Positions 18,842 through 27,988 are shown, counted from the first letter of the stretch. The stretch is 64,000 nucleotides of DNA from Pseudomonadota bacterium (GCA_018261615.1 JAGTSE010000002.1:97507-161506), one strand, 5' to 3'. The notes: generated from the letters alone by a model not told the origin. A program made the numbers and translations.

Positions 18842-20119
18842 ATGACTATTGTAATGACACCGCCATCTGCGCTCTCCAGTCCGCAGCGCCGCTGCCAGGT
18901 GCTGTTGATGCTCGCCCTGCCAGGGCAAAGCGTTAGCCTGGAACATATCAGCGCCGTGAATGGCGTTGATGATGCCGCAGCCCGGCAGGATATTAATGAG
19001 ACCAACAGTGAAATCCAGCGCTACCATCGGATTTCCATCGTGCGTCAGTACAACGGCAGCTACCGGATTGAAGGCGCGCCCCTCGATCAGCGCTTATGCC
19101 TGCTGCACTGGCTGCGTCGCGCGCTGCGGCTGTGCCCGCAATTTATCACGCAACAGTTTACCCCGTTGTTAAAAACGGCGCTTAAACAACAGGGCATTGC
19201 CCGAACTCTGTATGATGACACCAATCTGCGCGCCTTAATTAACCTCTGCGCCCGCCGTTTACAGCGCTCGATTGAGTGCCGGGATATGCAGTTTCTCTGC
19301 CTCTATTTGCAGTATTGTCTGCTGCAAAACCATCACGGGCAGACGCCGGAATTTACTCCCGTGCAGCAAACCTGGGCGCAAATGCGCGCCGAATACCTGG
19401 TCGCGCACGATATTGTGCGCCACTGGCAGCGCCGGGTAGCGGCAGTACCGCAGGAAAATGAACACCTGTTTCTGTCGCTGCTCTTTATGCTGGTTCGCAC
19501 GCCCGATCCGCTTCGTGACCAGCATCAGCAGGATCGCCGTCTGCAACAGGCGATTGCCCGCATGATTGCCCGTTTTCACCAGCTTGCCGGGTTACGTTTT
19601 AGCGATGAGCAAGGCTTAACCACGCAGCTTTATATTCATCTGGCGCAGGCGCTGGATCGCTGTCTGTTTGGCATCGGCATTGATAACAGCCTGCCGGAAG
19701 AGATCCATCGCCTCTATCCACGGCTGATGCGCACCACGCGTGAGGCATTACAGGAGCTGGAAGATGAATACGCGCTGCGCTTTAGCGATGAAGAAGCGGG
19801 GCTGGTCGCGGTGATTTTCGGCGCCTGGCTGATGCAGGCAACCGATCTGCATGAGAAGCAGGTGGTGTTGCTTACCGGCGATGACACGGCGTGCGAACAG
19901 CAGATTGAGCAGCAGCTACGCGAGTTAACGCTGCTGCCGCTGACCATCAACTACCTGCCGCTGGCGGAGTTTCGCAATGTGGGCGCACCAAAGGATGTGT
20001 CGTTAATCATCACCCCTTATACCACACCGCTGCCGCTCTTTTCCCCGCCGCTCATCCATGCCGTCGGGGCGCTGAGTTCGCAGCAACAACAGCATATTCG
20101 CACCATGCTGGAAGGTTAG
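18842..20119 (+). CDS. csiE: Stationary-phase-inducible protein CsiE (PRD domains)
   Basis: A 425-residue protein related to BglG/LicT antiterminators, with an N-terminal helix-turn-helix-like segment (about residues 20-70) and PTS-regulation domains further on. In E. coli, csiE is induced on carbon starvation through cAMP-CRP and sigmaS; its target is unknown. The start MTIVMTPPSALSS follows the family. The gene ends with a 4-bp convergent overlap with hcaT. Confidence 0.92.
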   Translation: MTIVMTPPSALSSPQRRCQVLLMLALPGQSVSLEHISAVNGVDDAAARQDINETNSEIQRYHRISIVRQYNGSYRIEGAPLDQRLCLLHWLRRALRLCPQFITQQFTPLLKTALKQQGIARTLYDDTNLRALINLCARRLQRSIECRDMQFLCLYLQYCLLQNHHGQTPEFTPVQQTWAQMRAEYLVAHDIVRHWQRRVAAVPQENEHLFLSLLFMLVRTPDPLRDQHQQDRRLQQAIARMIARFHQLAGLRFSDEQGLTTQLYIHLAQALDRCLFGIGIDNSLPEEIHRLYPRLMRTTREALQELEDEYALRFSDEEAGLVAVIFGAWLMQATDLHEKQVVLLTGDDTACEQQIEQQLRELTLLPLTINYLPLAEFRNVGAPKDVSLIITPYTTPLPLFSPPLIHAVGALSSQQQQHIRTMLEG

Positions 20120-21267
20120 CTGGCAACCGGCTGCTGAGCGGCCACTTTTGGTCGCAGGAACAACGCCGGGATTGCCAGCAGCGCCATCACAAAAAATAAT
20201 CCCTGATGCAGGTATTCAAACAGGAAGCCTGCAAACATGGTCATCACGGCAATACTGCCGCCCATCGCCACGGCGGAATAGATCGCCTGCAAACGGATCA
20301 CTTCGCTGCCCTTACGGGCGGAGATATAACGCATCCCGGCGAGATGGCAAACGGTAAAGGTTCCGCAGTGCAGGATTTGTGCGGCAATCAGCCACGGTAA
20401 TTCAGTGGTCCAGCCCATCAAATTCCAGCGCACCAGGCCGCAGACGGCGGAAAGCAGCAACAGATCTCGGGCGCTAAAGCGGCGGAAAAGCCGGTTGCTG
20501 AGGGCGAAGATCACCACTTCGGCGACCACGCCTAACGACCAGAGGTAACCCACCGTCGAGGCGGAATAACCGACCGATTGCCAGTAAATCGCGCTGAAAC
20601 CGTAGTAGGCGGCATGTGCGCCCTGCAACAACGACACACATGCCAGAAAACGCCAGTTTTGCACAAACAGCGCGCGCCAGGCTGACCAGCCAGCACCATC
20701 CTGATGGCGGCTTTCACCCTGCGGCAGAATAGAAGGTCGCAGCAGCATCCCCAACAGCATTGAGGCCGCGCCCAGCGTCAGCATCGCCAGAATCGCGCGA
20801 TAATCATAGAGACTCACCAGCTTACCGGTCAACGCCGAGCCAATCACAAAGGCTACCGATCCCCATAACCTGACCCTGCCATAATCCATCGGGAACTGTT
20901 TTTGCCAGGTACCCGCCAGCGCGTCGGTGAGCGGCACTAACGGTGAGAAAAAGAGGTTGAAACCGACAATGATCACCGCCAGCCACGCAACATGGCTACC
21001 AGCATAAAACGCCAGCGCAAACAGCAGTGTTGCCAGCGCGAGCACACGCAATGCGGTGATTAAACGGGAAGGATCACTCACGCGCGGAGCAATCAACAGG
21101 CTCCCCAGAAAACGCGCCGCCAGACCTGCGCCAAGCAGCATGCCAATGATTTCCGGTGTCAGGCCTACGCCTTTAAGCCAAACGCTCCAGAAGGGTAAGA
21201 AAATACCGTAGCTAAAAAAGTAGGTGAAGTAAGCGAGCGCCAGCCAGCGCGTGGACTGCAAAACCAT
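20116..21267 (-). CDS. hcaT: MFS transporter HcaT (3-phenylpropionate permease)
   Basis: A 383-residue 12-helix major facilitator resembling E. coli HcaT (379), assigned to uptake of 3-phenylpropionate and cinnamate. The start is the ATG at 21267 (MVLQSTRWLALAYFTYFFS), preceded by a strong AGGAGG; the frame open to 21327 is an extension without a ribosome-binding site. The motif LVPLTDALAGTWQKQFPMDY matches the family. In E. coli the hcaR and hcaEFCBD catabolic genes follow, and none are present here, so the substrate assignment is less secure. Confidence 0.9.
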   Translation of the reverse strand: MVLQSTRWLALAYFTYFFSYGIFLPFWSVWLKGVGLTPEIIGMLLGAGLAARFLGSLLIAPRVSDPSRLITALRVLALATLLFALAFYAGSHVAWLAVIIVGFNLFFSPLVPLTDALAGTWQKQFPMDYGRVRLWGSVAFVIGSALTGKLVSLYDYRAILAMLTLGAASMLLGMLLRPSILPQGESRHQDGAGWSAWRALFVQNWRFLACVSLLQGAHAAYYGFSAIYWQSVGYSASTVGYLWSLGVVAEVVIFALSNRLFRRFSARDLLLLSAVCGLVRWNLMGWTTELPWLIAAQILHCGTFTVCHLAGMRYISARKGSEVIRLQAIYSAVAMGGSIAVMTMFAGFLFEYLHQGLFFVMALLAIPALFLRPKVAAQQPVAS

Positions 21268-21358
21268 GATTTCCTCCTGAATGGTGGCGATAGTCTGGAG
21301 GCAAATGGCAAGGCTTGCAAGTAACAATCAGATAACACGCGCGTGCCGACGCAAGTTA

Positions 21359-21631
21359 TTAACGGATATAGGAATCAAGTACGCTGAGCACAACATCGAG
21401 ATCGGCCTCGCGCTTGATCTCATCGTTTTCATGGACAATGTGATCCGTCAAATGTCCTTTGATCACTTCACGCATCAAGCCGTTCACTGCACCTCGAATG
21501 GCGGCAATTTGCTGTAAGACCTGCGAGCATTCATGGGGCTCGTCGAGCATTTTTTTCAACGCCGCTACCTGCCCTTCAATTTTGCTGGCCCGCGCTTTCA
21601 GCTTTCGTTTATCCCGGATGGTATGCGACAT
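21359..21631 (-). CDS. rcnR: Ni/Co-responsive repressor RcnR
   Basis: A 90-residue CsoR/RcnR-family four-helix repressor that blocks rcnA until Ni(II) or Co(II) binds. All metal-site residues known from E. coli are present: His3, Cys35, His60 and His64. It is divergent from rcnA, and the 141-bp gap holds three G-tract operators. RcnR is known to repress its own gene and rcnA from such sites. Confidence 0.97.
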   Translation of the reverse strand: MSHTIRDKRKLKARASKIEGQVAALKKMLDEPHECSQVLQQIAAIRGAVNGLMREVIKGHLTDHIVHENDEIKREADLDVVLSVLDSYIR

Positions 21632-21679
21632 ACAGTCCTCTACTCATTCATGCGTAACGGTATCAGCATACCATGAATC

Positions 21680-21694
21680 AACTGGGGGGGAGTT
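21680..21694. promoter_or_regulatory. RcnR operator 1
   Basis: AACTGGGGGGGAGTT matches the RcnR recognition pattern, a G tract of about six to seven bases flanked by inverted ACT/AGT arms. It is the site nearest rcnR. Confidence 0.8.
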
Positions 21695-21700
21695 TATTTC

Positions 21701-21715
21701 TACTGGGGGATAGTA
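21701..21715. promoter_or_regulatory. RcnR operator 2
   Basis: TACTGGGGGATAGTA has TACT/AGTA arms around a five-G tract with AT replacing the last two G positions. It starts 21 bp from operator 1. Confidence 0.8.
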
Positions 21716-21720
21716 TTTTT

Positions 21721-21735
21721 TACTGGGGGGGAGTA
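21721..21735. promoter_or_regulatory. RcnR operator 3
   Basis: TACTGGGGGGGAGTA is the best match to the RcnR site, starting 20 bp from operator 2 and ending 37 bases before the rcnA start. All three lie in the same orientation. Confidence 0.85.
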
Positions 21736-21772
21736 GATTAAAGCGCACAAAATGTTATCGAGAATTATTCTC

Positions 21773-22645
21773 ATGAACGACTTTATCCCTCTTTTTCAGC
21801 AAGGGAATGCCTGGTTTTTTATCCCCAGCGCGATACTGCTTGGCCTGGAACCGGGCCACTCAAAGACGATGATGGCAGCCTTTATCATTGCTATCAAAGG
21901 CACCGTAAAACAGGCGGTGATGCTGGGGTTGGCAGCCACGCTGTCGCATACAGCTGTCGTCTGGCTGATTGCGCTGGGCGGCATGTATCTCAGCGGAAAA
22001 TTCACGGCGCAATCTGTGGAACCCTGGCTACAAATGGTCTCTGCGGTCATCATCATCGGTACCGCGGCATGGATGTTTTTACGCACCAGGCAGAGTGAGC
22101 ACGCCTGGAAAAAGGATCATCGCCGCGGTCACGATCACCATCATCATCATTCTCACGATCATGACCATACGCATCACAGCCGCGGGCTAATCTTCCAACC
22201 TGTTCAGACCGTTAGTCTGGCGCAACCGGCCATTCAGTCGGTGCGTAAGGTGGTAAAAGAAGAGGAGTATCAGGATGCGCACGAACGGGCGCATGCCAGA
22301 GATATTGAGCGTCGCTTTCACGGGACGGAAGTGACCAATGGACAGATCCTGATGTTTGGTCTGACCGGTGGATTGATCCCCTGCCCGGCAGCGATCACCA
22401 TTCTACTGATCTGTATTCAGCTCAAAGCGCTGACGCTGGGTGCCACGCTGGTCGTCTGTTTCAGCATCGGCCTTGCGCTGACGCTTGTTGCGGTCGGCGT
22501 CGGCGCAGCCTTTAGCGTACAGCAGGCGGCAAAACGCTGGTCCGGCTTCAACACAATCGCCCGTAAAGCCCCTTACTTCTCCAGCGCGCTGATTGCGCTG
22601 GTCGGAATGTATATGGGCATCCACGGTTACGCCAGCTTGCAATAA
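21773..22645 (+). CDS. rcnA: Nickel/cobalt efflux protein RcnA, with a short deletion
   Basis: A 290-residue inner-membrane NicO-family exporter that lowers cytoplasmic Ni and Co. The start MNDFIPLFQQGNAWFF aligns with E. coli RcnA; the ATG seven codons earlier is less likely. A His-rich cytoplasmic loop (HHHHHSHDHDHTHH region, about residues 120-140) and the second motif GGLIPCPAAITILL are intact. The first membrane segment reads ILLGLEPGHSK, whereas the E. coli protein as I recall it has ILLGALHGLEPGHSK. Four residues including a conserved His are missing, with no frameshift. The ZevB-like paralogue in this window keeps that His. Export activity may be altered. Confidence 0.9.
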   Translation: MNDFIPLFQQGNAWFFIPSAILLGLEPGHSKTMMAAFIIAIKGTVKQAVMLGLAATLSHTAVVWLIALGGMYLSGKFTAQSVEPWLQMVSAVIIIGTAAWMFLRTRQSEHAWKKDHRRGHDHHHHHSHDHDHTHHSRGLIFQPVQTVSLAQPAIQSVRKVVKEEEYQDAHERAHARDIERRFHGTEVTNGQILMFGLTGGLIPCPAAITILLICIQLKALTLGATLVVCFSIGLALTLVAVGVGAAFSVQQAAKRWSGFNTIARKAPYFSSALIALVGMYMGIHGYASLQ

Positions 22646-22671
22646 AGCGCGTTTGCCAATCGGCAGGCGTG

Positions 22672-22695
22672 AAAAAGGCCGCTCAATGCGGCCTT
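22672..22695 (-). terminator. Terminator between rcnA and glyA
   Basis: AAGGCCGC, a five-base loop and GCGGCCTT form an 8-bp stem. On the minus strand it is followed by TTT and serves glyA well; on the plus strand TTCTT follows and it may also stop rcnA transcripts. Confidence 0.85.
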
Positions 22696-22715
22696 CTTGC
22701 TTGCAGATTTAATGC

Positions 22716-23969
22716 TTACGCGTAAACCGGGAAGCGCGCGCAGATATCCAGCACTTTCTGTTTGGTGCGCTCAATAACCGCTTCGTCATTGATGCTGTCC
22801 AGCACGTCACACATCCAGCCAGCCAGTTCTTTCACTTCCGCTTCTTTAAAACCGCGGCGAGTCACTGCCGGGCTGCCGATACGGATACCAGAGGTAACGA
22901 ACGGGCTCTTCGGATCGTTCGGTACGCTGTTTTTGTTAACGGTGATGTTCGCACGGCCCAGCGCTGCATCAGCTTCTTTACCGGTCAGGTTTTTGTCCAC
23001 CAGATCCAGCAGGAACAGGTGGTTTTCAGTACCGCCAGACACCACTTTGTAACCACGGTTCAGGAACACTTCCACCATCGCTTTGGCGTTTTTAGCGACC
23101 TGCTGCTGGTAAACTTTAAACTCTGGCTCCATTGCTTCTTTCAGCGCCACCGCTTTACCGGCGATCACGTGCATCAACGGGCCACCCTGCGCACTTGGGA
23201 AAACAGAGGAGTTCAGTTTTTTGTACAGCTCTTCGCTACCGCCTTTCGCCAGGATCAGGCCACCGCGCGGGCCAGCCAGGGTTTTGTGGGTGGTGGTGGT
23301 CACAACGTGCGCATGCGGAACCGGGTTCGGGTAAACACCTGCGGCGATCAGACCCGCAACGTGTGCCATGTCAACGAACAGGTAAGCACCGATGCTGTCG
23401 GCGATTTCACGCATTTTTGCCCAGTCAACGATACCTGAGTAAGCAGAGAAACCACCGATAATCATCTTCGGTTTGTGCTCTTTCGCCTGCTTCGCCATGT
23501 CTTCGTAGTCAATTTTACCGGACTCATCAATACCGTAAGGGATGATGTTGTACAGTTTGCCAGAGAAGTTAACCGGGGAGCCATGAGTCAGGTGACCGCC
23601 CTGCGCCAGGTTCATACCCAGAACGGTATCGCCCGGTTGCAGCAGCGCAGTGTAGACCGCAAAGTTCGCCTGCGAGCCGGAGTGCGGCTGCACGTTGGCG
23701 TAATCCGCGCCAAACAGCTCTTTTGCACGATCAATAGCCAACTGCTCAACAATATCCACGTATTCGCAACCGCCGTAGTAACGTTTGCCCGGATAGCCTT
23801 CAGCATATTTGTTCGTCAGCTGAGAACCCTGAGCCTGCATCACACGCGGGCTGGTGTAGTTTTCGGAGGCGATCAGTTCAATGTGCTCTTCCTGACGTAC
23901 TTTCTCTTGCTCCATAGCCTGCCATAATTCGGCATCATAATCGGCAATGTTCATTTCACGTTTTAACAT
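22716..23969 (-). CDS. glyA: Serine hydroxymethyltransferase
   Basis: A 417-residue cytoplasmic PLP enzyme interconverting serine and glycine with tetrahydrofolate, the main source of one-carbon units. The PLP-lysine motif [16 protein letters not shown] is intact, as is the substrate region [12 protein letters not shown]. The start at 23969 ([16 protein letters not shown]) matches E. coli exactly in length; an ATG two codons earlier is open but not the family start. A PurR box lies upstream, fitting known purine control of glyA. Divergent from hmp. Confidence 0.98.
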   Translation of the reverse strand: MLKREMNIADYDAELWQAMEQEKVRQEEHIELIASENYTSPRVMQAQGSQLTNKYAEGYPGKRYYGGCEYVDIVEQLAIDRAKELFGADYANVQPHSGSQANFAVYTALLQPGDTVLGMNLAQGGHLTHGSPVNFSGKLYNIIPYGIDESGKIDYEDMAKQAKEHKPKMIIGGFSAYSGIVDWAKMREIADSIGAYLFVDMAHVAGLIAAGVYPNPVPHAHVVTTTTHKTLAGPRGGLILAKGGSEELYKKLNSSVFPSAQGGPLMHVIAGKAVALKEAMEPEFKVYQQQVAKNAKAMVEVFLNRGYKVVSGGTENHLFLLDLVDKNLTGKEADAALGRANITVNKNSVPNDPKSPFVTSGIRIGSPAVTRRGFKEAEVKELAGWMCDVLDSINDEAVIERTKQKVLDICARFPVYA

Positions 23970-24081
23970 CCGCATCTCCTGACTCAGCTAACAAAACAAC
24001 TCTTTTCGAAGGCCCAATTTGGGGAACGGCTCACAGTATAACTGATTAATAACCCGATAACAGGTCTTGACAAAGGTTTTT

Positions 24082-24097
24082 ACGCAAACGTTTGGCT
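24082..24097. promoter_or_regulatory. PurR box upstream of glyA
   Basis: ACGCAAACGTTTGGCT matches the PurR operator ACGCAAACGTTTTCGT at 13 of 16 positions, including the entire left arm and the central CG. It lies about 110 bp from the glyA start. Confidence 0.75.
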
Positions 24098-24232
24098 CCG
24101 CACCAGGCAAGGGTTTGAGCGATAATGCCATCCGGCGAGAAAACGGATTTCTTTTCAGGTTTGTGATGCAAGTTATTCACGTTCAAATCCCTTTACATTG
24201 TCGGCTCTTTACAAGCCTGTGCGCTGCGCCAT

Positions 24233-24256
24233 AAGATACATTTAAAATACAATTTT
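24233..24256. promoter_or_regulatory. NsrR-like site upstream of hmp
   Basis: AAGATACATTT followed by AAAATACAATTTT has the imperfect inverted form of NsrR sites (AAGATGCATTT type half-sites) and ends 26 bases before the hmp start. Nitric-oxide-responsive repression of hmp by NsrR is well established in relatives. The right arm is degenerate. Confidence 0.55.
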
Positions 24257-24282
24257 AAAGATTAACCAAAAAAGGAAGCCCC

Positions 24283-25467
24283 ATGCTCAACGCCCAAACC
24301 ATCGCAACGGTAAAAGCCACCCTTCCCCTGCTGGCTGCGACCGGCCCTAAACTGACCGCCCATTTTTATGACCGCATGTTTACGCATAATCCGGAGCTGA
24401 AAGAGATCTTCAATATGAGCAATCAGCGCAACGGCGATCAGCGTGAAGCGCTGTTCAATGCTATTGCCGCGTATGCCAGCAATATTGATAATCTCGTCTC
24501 CCTGCTACCTGCGGTGGAAAAAATCGCCCAGAAACACACCAGTTTCCAGATCCAGCCAGAGCAGTACAACATCGTTGGCGCACATCTGCTGGCGACGCTG
24601 GATGAGATGTTCAGCCCGGGCGAGGAAGTACTGGATGCATGGGGAAAAGCCTACGGCGTGCTGGCGGGCGTCTTTATCAATCGCGAAGCGCAAATCTATA
24701 GTGAGCACGCAGAAAAAACCGGCGGCTGGCAAGGTACTCGTGCTTTCCGTCTGCGTGAAAAAATCCCGCAGAGCGCGTTGATCACCAGTTTTGAATTTGA
24801 ACCTGTCGATGGCCTGCCGGTTGCGGATTATCAGCCGGGACAATATCTCGGCATCTGGCTGAAGCCGGAAGGTTTTGCTCACCAGGAGATTCGTCAGTAC
24901 TCACTGACCCACCAGCCAAATGGCAAAACGTACCGCATCGCCGTGAAACGCGAAGCGGGCGGCCAGGTTTCCGAATGGCTGCACGACGAAGCAAAACCGG
25001 GCGATATCGTCCATCTGGCCGCGCCTGCCGGGGATTTCTTTATGGCTATTCCGGGCACTACACCGGTAACGCTGATTTCTGCCGGTGTCGGCCAGACGCC
25101 GATGCTGGCGATGCTGGATCATCTGGCCAAAACGCAGCATGGTGCGCAGGTTAACTGGTTCCACGCCGCGCTTGATGGTCAGGTTCATGCTTTTGCTGAG
25201 GAAGTCAGCCAGCTTGGCGCTTCACTCAACGACTTCTACCAGCATGTCTGGTACCAGCAGCCGCAGGCGGCCGATCGCGGTCGTTTTCACAGTGAAGGGT
25301 TAATGGATTTAACAGCGCTGGAAGGTAAGTTCAGCGACCCGGCGATGGAGTTTTATCTGTGTGGCCCGGTCGGGTTTATGCAGTTTGCCGCCCAACAGCT
25401 TGTGGCATTCGGCATTGCCAAAGAGAAGATTCACTACGAATGCTTTGGCCCGCATAAAGTGTTGTAA
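24283..25467 (+). CDS. hmp: Flavohemoglobin / nitric oxide dioxygenase
   Basis: A 394-residue cytoplasmic enzyme that converts NO and O2 to nitrate using NADH. The globin domain (about residues 1-138) carries the proximal heme His in QKHTSFQI. The FAD domain (about 150-260) has the RQYSLTH motif, and the NAD domain (about 265-394) starts with the [13 protein letters not shown] nucleotide-binding loop. It ends with the family tail [11 protein letters not shown]. An AAGGAAG ribosome-binding site precedes the ATG. It is two residues shorter than E. coli Hmp. Confidence 0.97.
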   Translation: MLNAQTIATVKATLPLLAATGPKLTAHFYDRMFTHNPELKEIFNMSNQRNGDQREALFNAIAAYASNIDNLVSLLPAVEKIAQKHTSFQIQPEQYNIVGAHLLATLDEMFSPGEEVLDAWGKAYGVLAGVFINREAQIYSEHAEKTGGWQGTRAFRLREKIPQSALITSFEFEPVDGLPVADYQPGQYLGIWLKPEGFAHQEIRQYSLTHQPNGKTYRIAVKREAGGQVSEWLHDEAKPGDIVHLAAPAGDFFMAIPGTTPVTLISAGVGQTPMLAMLDHLAKTQHGAQVNWFHAALDGQVHAFAEEVSQLGASLNDFYQHVWYQQPQAADRGRFHSEGLMDLTALEGKFSDPAMEFYLCGPVGFMQFAAQQLVAFGIAKEKIHYECFGPHKVL

Positions 25468-25472
25468 GTCAG

Positions 25473-25499
25473 TTTCCCTCACCCGCGGGGTGAGGGAAA
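25473..25499. other. 12-bp perfect hairpin between hmp and glnB
   Basis: TTTCCCTCACCC, a GCG loop and GGGTGAGGGAAA form an unusually perfect stem in the 36-bp gap between the convergent hmp and glnB. There is no T tract beyond either end, so it is not a classic terminator. It may protect mRNA 3' ends or block convergent read-through. Confidence 0.7.
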
Positions 25500-25503
25500 A
25501 ACA

Positions 25504-25851
<348 letters not shown>

Positions 25852-25916
25852 TTACACGCCCTTACCAGCCTGCTGCATCGTAATCGGTTGTTCACAGTAG
25901 CATAATCATTTCGCCA

Positions 25917-27254
25917 TTACTCTTTAAAGTCGTTGGCGTCCAGCTCATGTCGGGAGAGCAATTTGTAGAACTCGGTGCGGTTGCGCCCCGCCATACGGGC
26001 AGCATGTGTCACATTGCCTTTGGTGATTTGCAGCAGCTTGCGCAGGTAGTTGAGTTCAAATTGATTGCGCGCTTCAACAAAGGTCGGCAGTGCGGTGTTT
26101 TCACCCTCCAACGCCTGCTCAACCAGCGCGTCGCTGATCACCGGCGATGAGGTCAGCGCTACACATTGCTCAATCACGTTCACCAACTGGCGCACATTAC
26201 CAGGCCAGGAAGCGGTCATTAAGCGCTTCATCGCATCGGTAGAAAAGGCGCGCACAAAGGGTTTATGCCGATCCGCAGCCTGGCGCAGCAGGTGATTGGC
26301 CAGCAGAGGAATATCTTCCGCGCGCTCGGCCAGCGCCGGCAGCTTGAGGCTCACCACATTCAGGCGATAGTAAAGATCTTCGCGGAATTCGCCACGCGCC
26401 ATCGCTTTCGGCAAGTCCCGGTGCGTCGCCGAAATAATGCGTACATTAATATCAATATCGCGGTTGCTGCCGAGCGGACGTACTTTGCGCTCCTGCAATA
26501 CACGCAACAGCTTGACTTGCAATGGGATCGGCATATCGCCAATCTCATCAAGAAACAGAGTGCCGCCCTCTGCGGCCTGGAACAGACCTTCACGGCTGCT
26601 GACCGCGCCGGTAAACGCGCCGCGCGCGTGACCAAATAGCTCCGACTCCAGCAACTGCTCCGGCAGTGCGCCACAGTTAATGGCGATAAATGCGCTTTTG
26701 CTGCGCGGGCTGGCATTGTGGATGGCCTGTGCCAGAACCTCTTTGCCGGTTCCGCTCTGGCCATTAATCAGCACGCTCACATCCGATTGCGCCACCATGC
26801 GCGCCTGCTCGAGCAGACGCAACATCAGCGGACTACGGGTCACAATGGTTTCGTGCCACTGATCGTCACTGGCGGAACCGCTATGTTCCAGTGCATCATC
26901 GATGGCTTTATACAGCGCATCTTTATCCACCGGCTTGGTCAGGAAACTGAAAACGCCCTGCTGGGTGGCGGCCACAGCATCAGGGATCGAACCGTGCGCC
27001 GTCAGGATAATCACCGGCATTCCCGGCTGCACGCGCTGGATCTCCGCAAAAAGCTGCATGCCATCCATCTCATCCATGCGCAAATCGCTGATCACCAGAT
27101 CGACCTTTTCCCTCGCGAGAATGCGTAACCCTTCCTGTCCGCTTTCTGCGGTGACGACGCTGTAGCCTTCGCTGGTGAGGCGCAGCCCCAGCAGTTTCAG
27201 CAATCCAGGATCGTCGTCCACCAACAACAAGTGGGCAGGTTTACGGCTGGTCAT
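25917..27254 (-). CDS. glrR: Sigma54-dependent response regulator GlrR
   Basis: A 445-residue NtrC-type activator with a receiver domain (about residues 1-120, phospho-acceptor Asp57 in VISDLRMD), a central AAA+ domain with the Walker A GQSGTGKE and the sigma54-contact loop GAFTGA, and a C-terminal Fis-type helix-turn-helix (THAARMAGRNRTEFYKLL). GlrR activates glmY, and sometimes rpoE, in relatives. The GlrR-type sites and a sigma54 promoter for glmY lie just beyond glrK in this window. It overlaps qseG by four bases. Confidence 0.97.
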   Translation of the reverse strand: MTSRKPAHLLLVDDDPGLLKLLGLRLTSEGYSVVTAESGQEGLRILAREKVDLVISDLRMDEMDGMQLFAEIQRVQPGMPVIILTAHGSIPDAVAATQQGVFSFLTKPVDKDALYKAIDDALEHSGSASDDQWHETIVTRSPLMLRLLEQARMVAQSDVSVLINGQSGTGKEVLAQAIHNASPRSKSAFIAINCGALPEQLLESELFGHARGAFTGAVSSREGLFQAAEGGTLFLDEIGDMPIPLQVKLLRVLQERKVRPLGSNRDIDINVRIISATHRDLPKAMARGEFREDLYYRLNVVSLKLPALAERAEDIPLLANHLLRQAADRHKPFVRAFSTDAMKRLMTASWPGNVRQLVNVIEQCVALTSSPVISDALVEQALEGENTALPTFVEARNQFELNYLRKLLQITKGNVTHAARMAGRNRTEFYKLLSRHELDANDFKE

Positions 27255-27988
27255 GGTTTCACATCCTCCTGAGTCGCATCCGTTTTCGGCGTGTGAATAT
27301 TATCGGGCAGATCGGTAGCGGCAGGTTTGCTGCGCGTGGAAAGACGGCGCTCAATATCGGTAAGGGTTTCCAGTTTGCGCGTGGTCGTTTCCAGTTGTTC
27401 ACGCAGGAACTGCTGCTGCTGACGCAGACTATCCAGCTCGCTGTCAGTGGATTGCTGAAGTTTACCGTAGCGGCTGCGCTCATCGGCAAGCTGCAATTTC
27501 GAGGCTTCGCCGTCGCGCCAGAGCTGAAAGATCGGACGAACTTGTGCCGGGATAACCGGGCTCAGGGCGTCCAGCTTATCGTTATACTCCCGACGTTCCA
27601 GCGGCGAAATCTTCGCGCTGGAGAGCAAAATACCGCGCCGGAAAGTGGCCTGCCAGCTTTCATCGGACCATGAGCGCGCTTCTGAACGCGCTGTCGCTGG
27701 CGCTAAACGCTGGGCGCAATCCATACTCCGCAGCCAGTAGAGTGGGTTATTGTCAACGTCCGGTCCCGATAACGACCAGATATCCTCACAGTCCGTTGCC
27801 AGGAAATCCGCCAGTTGATGGTCAGGGAGTCTTACTTCCTGATCATCATGAATGGCGCTTTGCGGCTTCTGCGTCACGCAGCCCGCCAGTAACAGGCAGG
27901 GAAGCGTGCAAAGCCAGACGTTTTGCTGTGTCACCGCGTTAACCACGCGGGAAAAGAGATGCGACATACTCACCAGATATAGATTCAT
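27251..27988 (-). CDS. qseG: Outer-membrane lipoprotein QseG (YfhG)
   Basis: A 245-residue lipoprotein lying between kinase and regulator genes. The lipobox LLAGC is near residues 34-38 and is followed by a polar domain and a coiled-coil region rich in Gln and Leu (about residues 170-220). In E. coli QseG interacts with GlrK in the periplasm and is needed for kinase activation. The ATG at 27988 overlaps the glrK stop as TAATG, which favours coupling. The ATG at 27967 (MSHLFSR) is a real alternative closer to the E. coli length. The N-terminus diverges from E. coli while the central region is conserved. Confidence 0.9.
   Translation of the reverse strand: MNLYLVSMSHLFSRVVNAVTQQNVWLCTLPCLLLAGCVTQKPQSAIHDDQEVRLPDHQLADFLATDCEDIWSLSGPDVDNNPLYWLRSMDCAQRLAPATARSEARSWSDESWQATFRRGILLSSAKISPLERREYNDKLDALSPVIPAQVRPIFQLWRDGEASKLQLADERSRYGKLQQSTDSELDSLRQQQQFLREQLETTTRKLETLTDIERRLSTRSKPAATDLPDNIHTPKTDATQEDVKP

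Larger units (their letters stand above)
23970..24282. promoter_or_regulatory. glyA-hmp divergent control region
   Basis: This 313-bp gap carries a PurR box (24082-24097), an NsrR-like site (24233-24256) and a sequence one base off the MetR pattern TGAA-N5-TTCA (TGCAAGTTATTCA, 24167-24179). In E. coli this same interval is shared by PurR and MetR for glyA, and by NsrR and MetR for hmp. The MetR call is weak; the other two are listed separately. Confidence 0.55.

Noticed and set aside
22110..22190. A His-rich repeat in rcnA (CATCATCATCAT-type) as a microsatellite
   Set aside because: It encodes the His-rich cytoplasmic loop expected in RcnA.
22716..23969. GlyA reads [10 protein letters not shown] where E. 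coli has LAHGGHLTHG
   Set aside because: As I recall, the Gln form is also found in Klebsiella and related genera, so it looks like normal variation rather than a lost catalytic residue.
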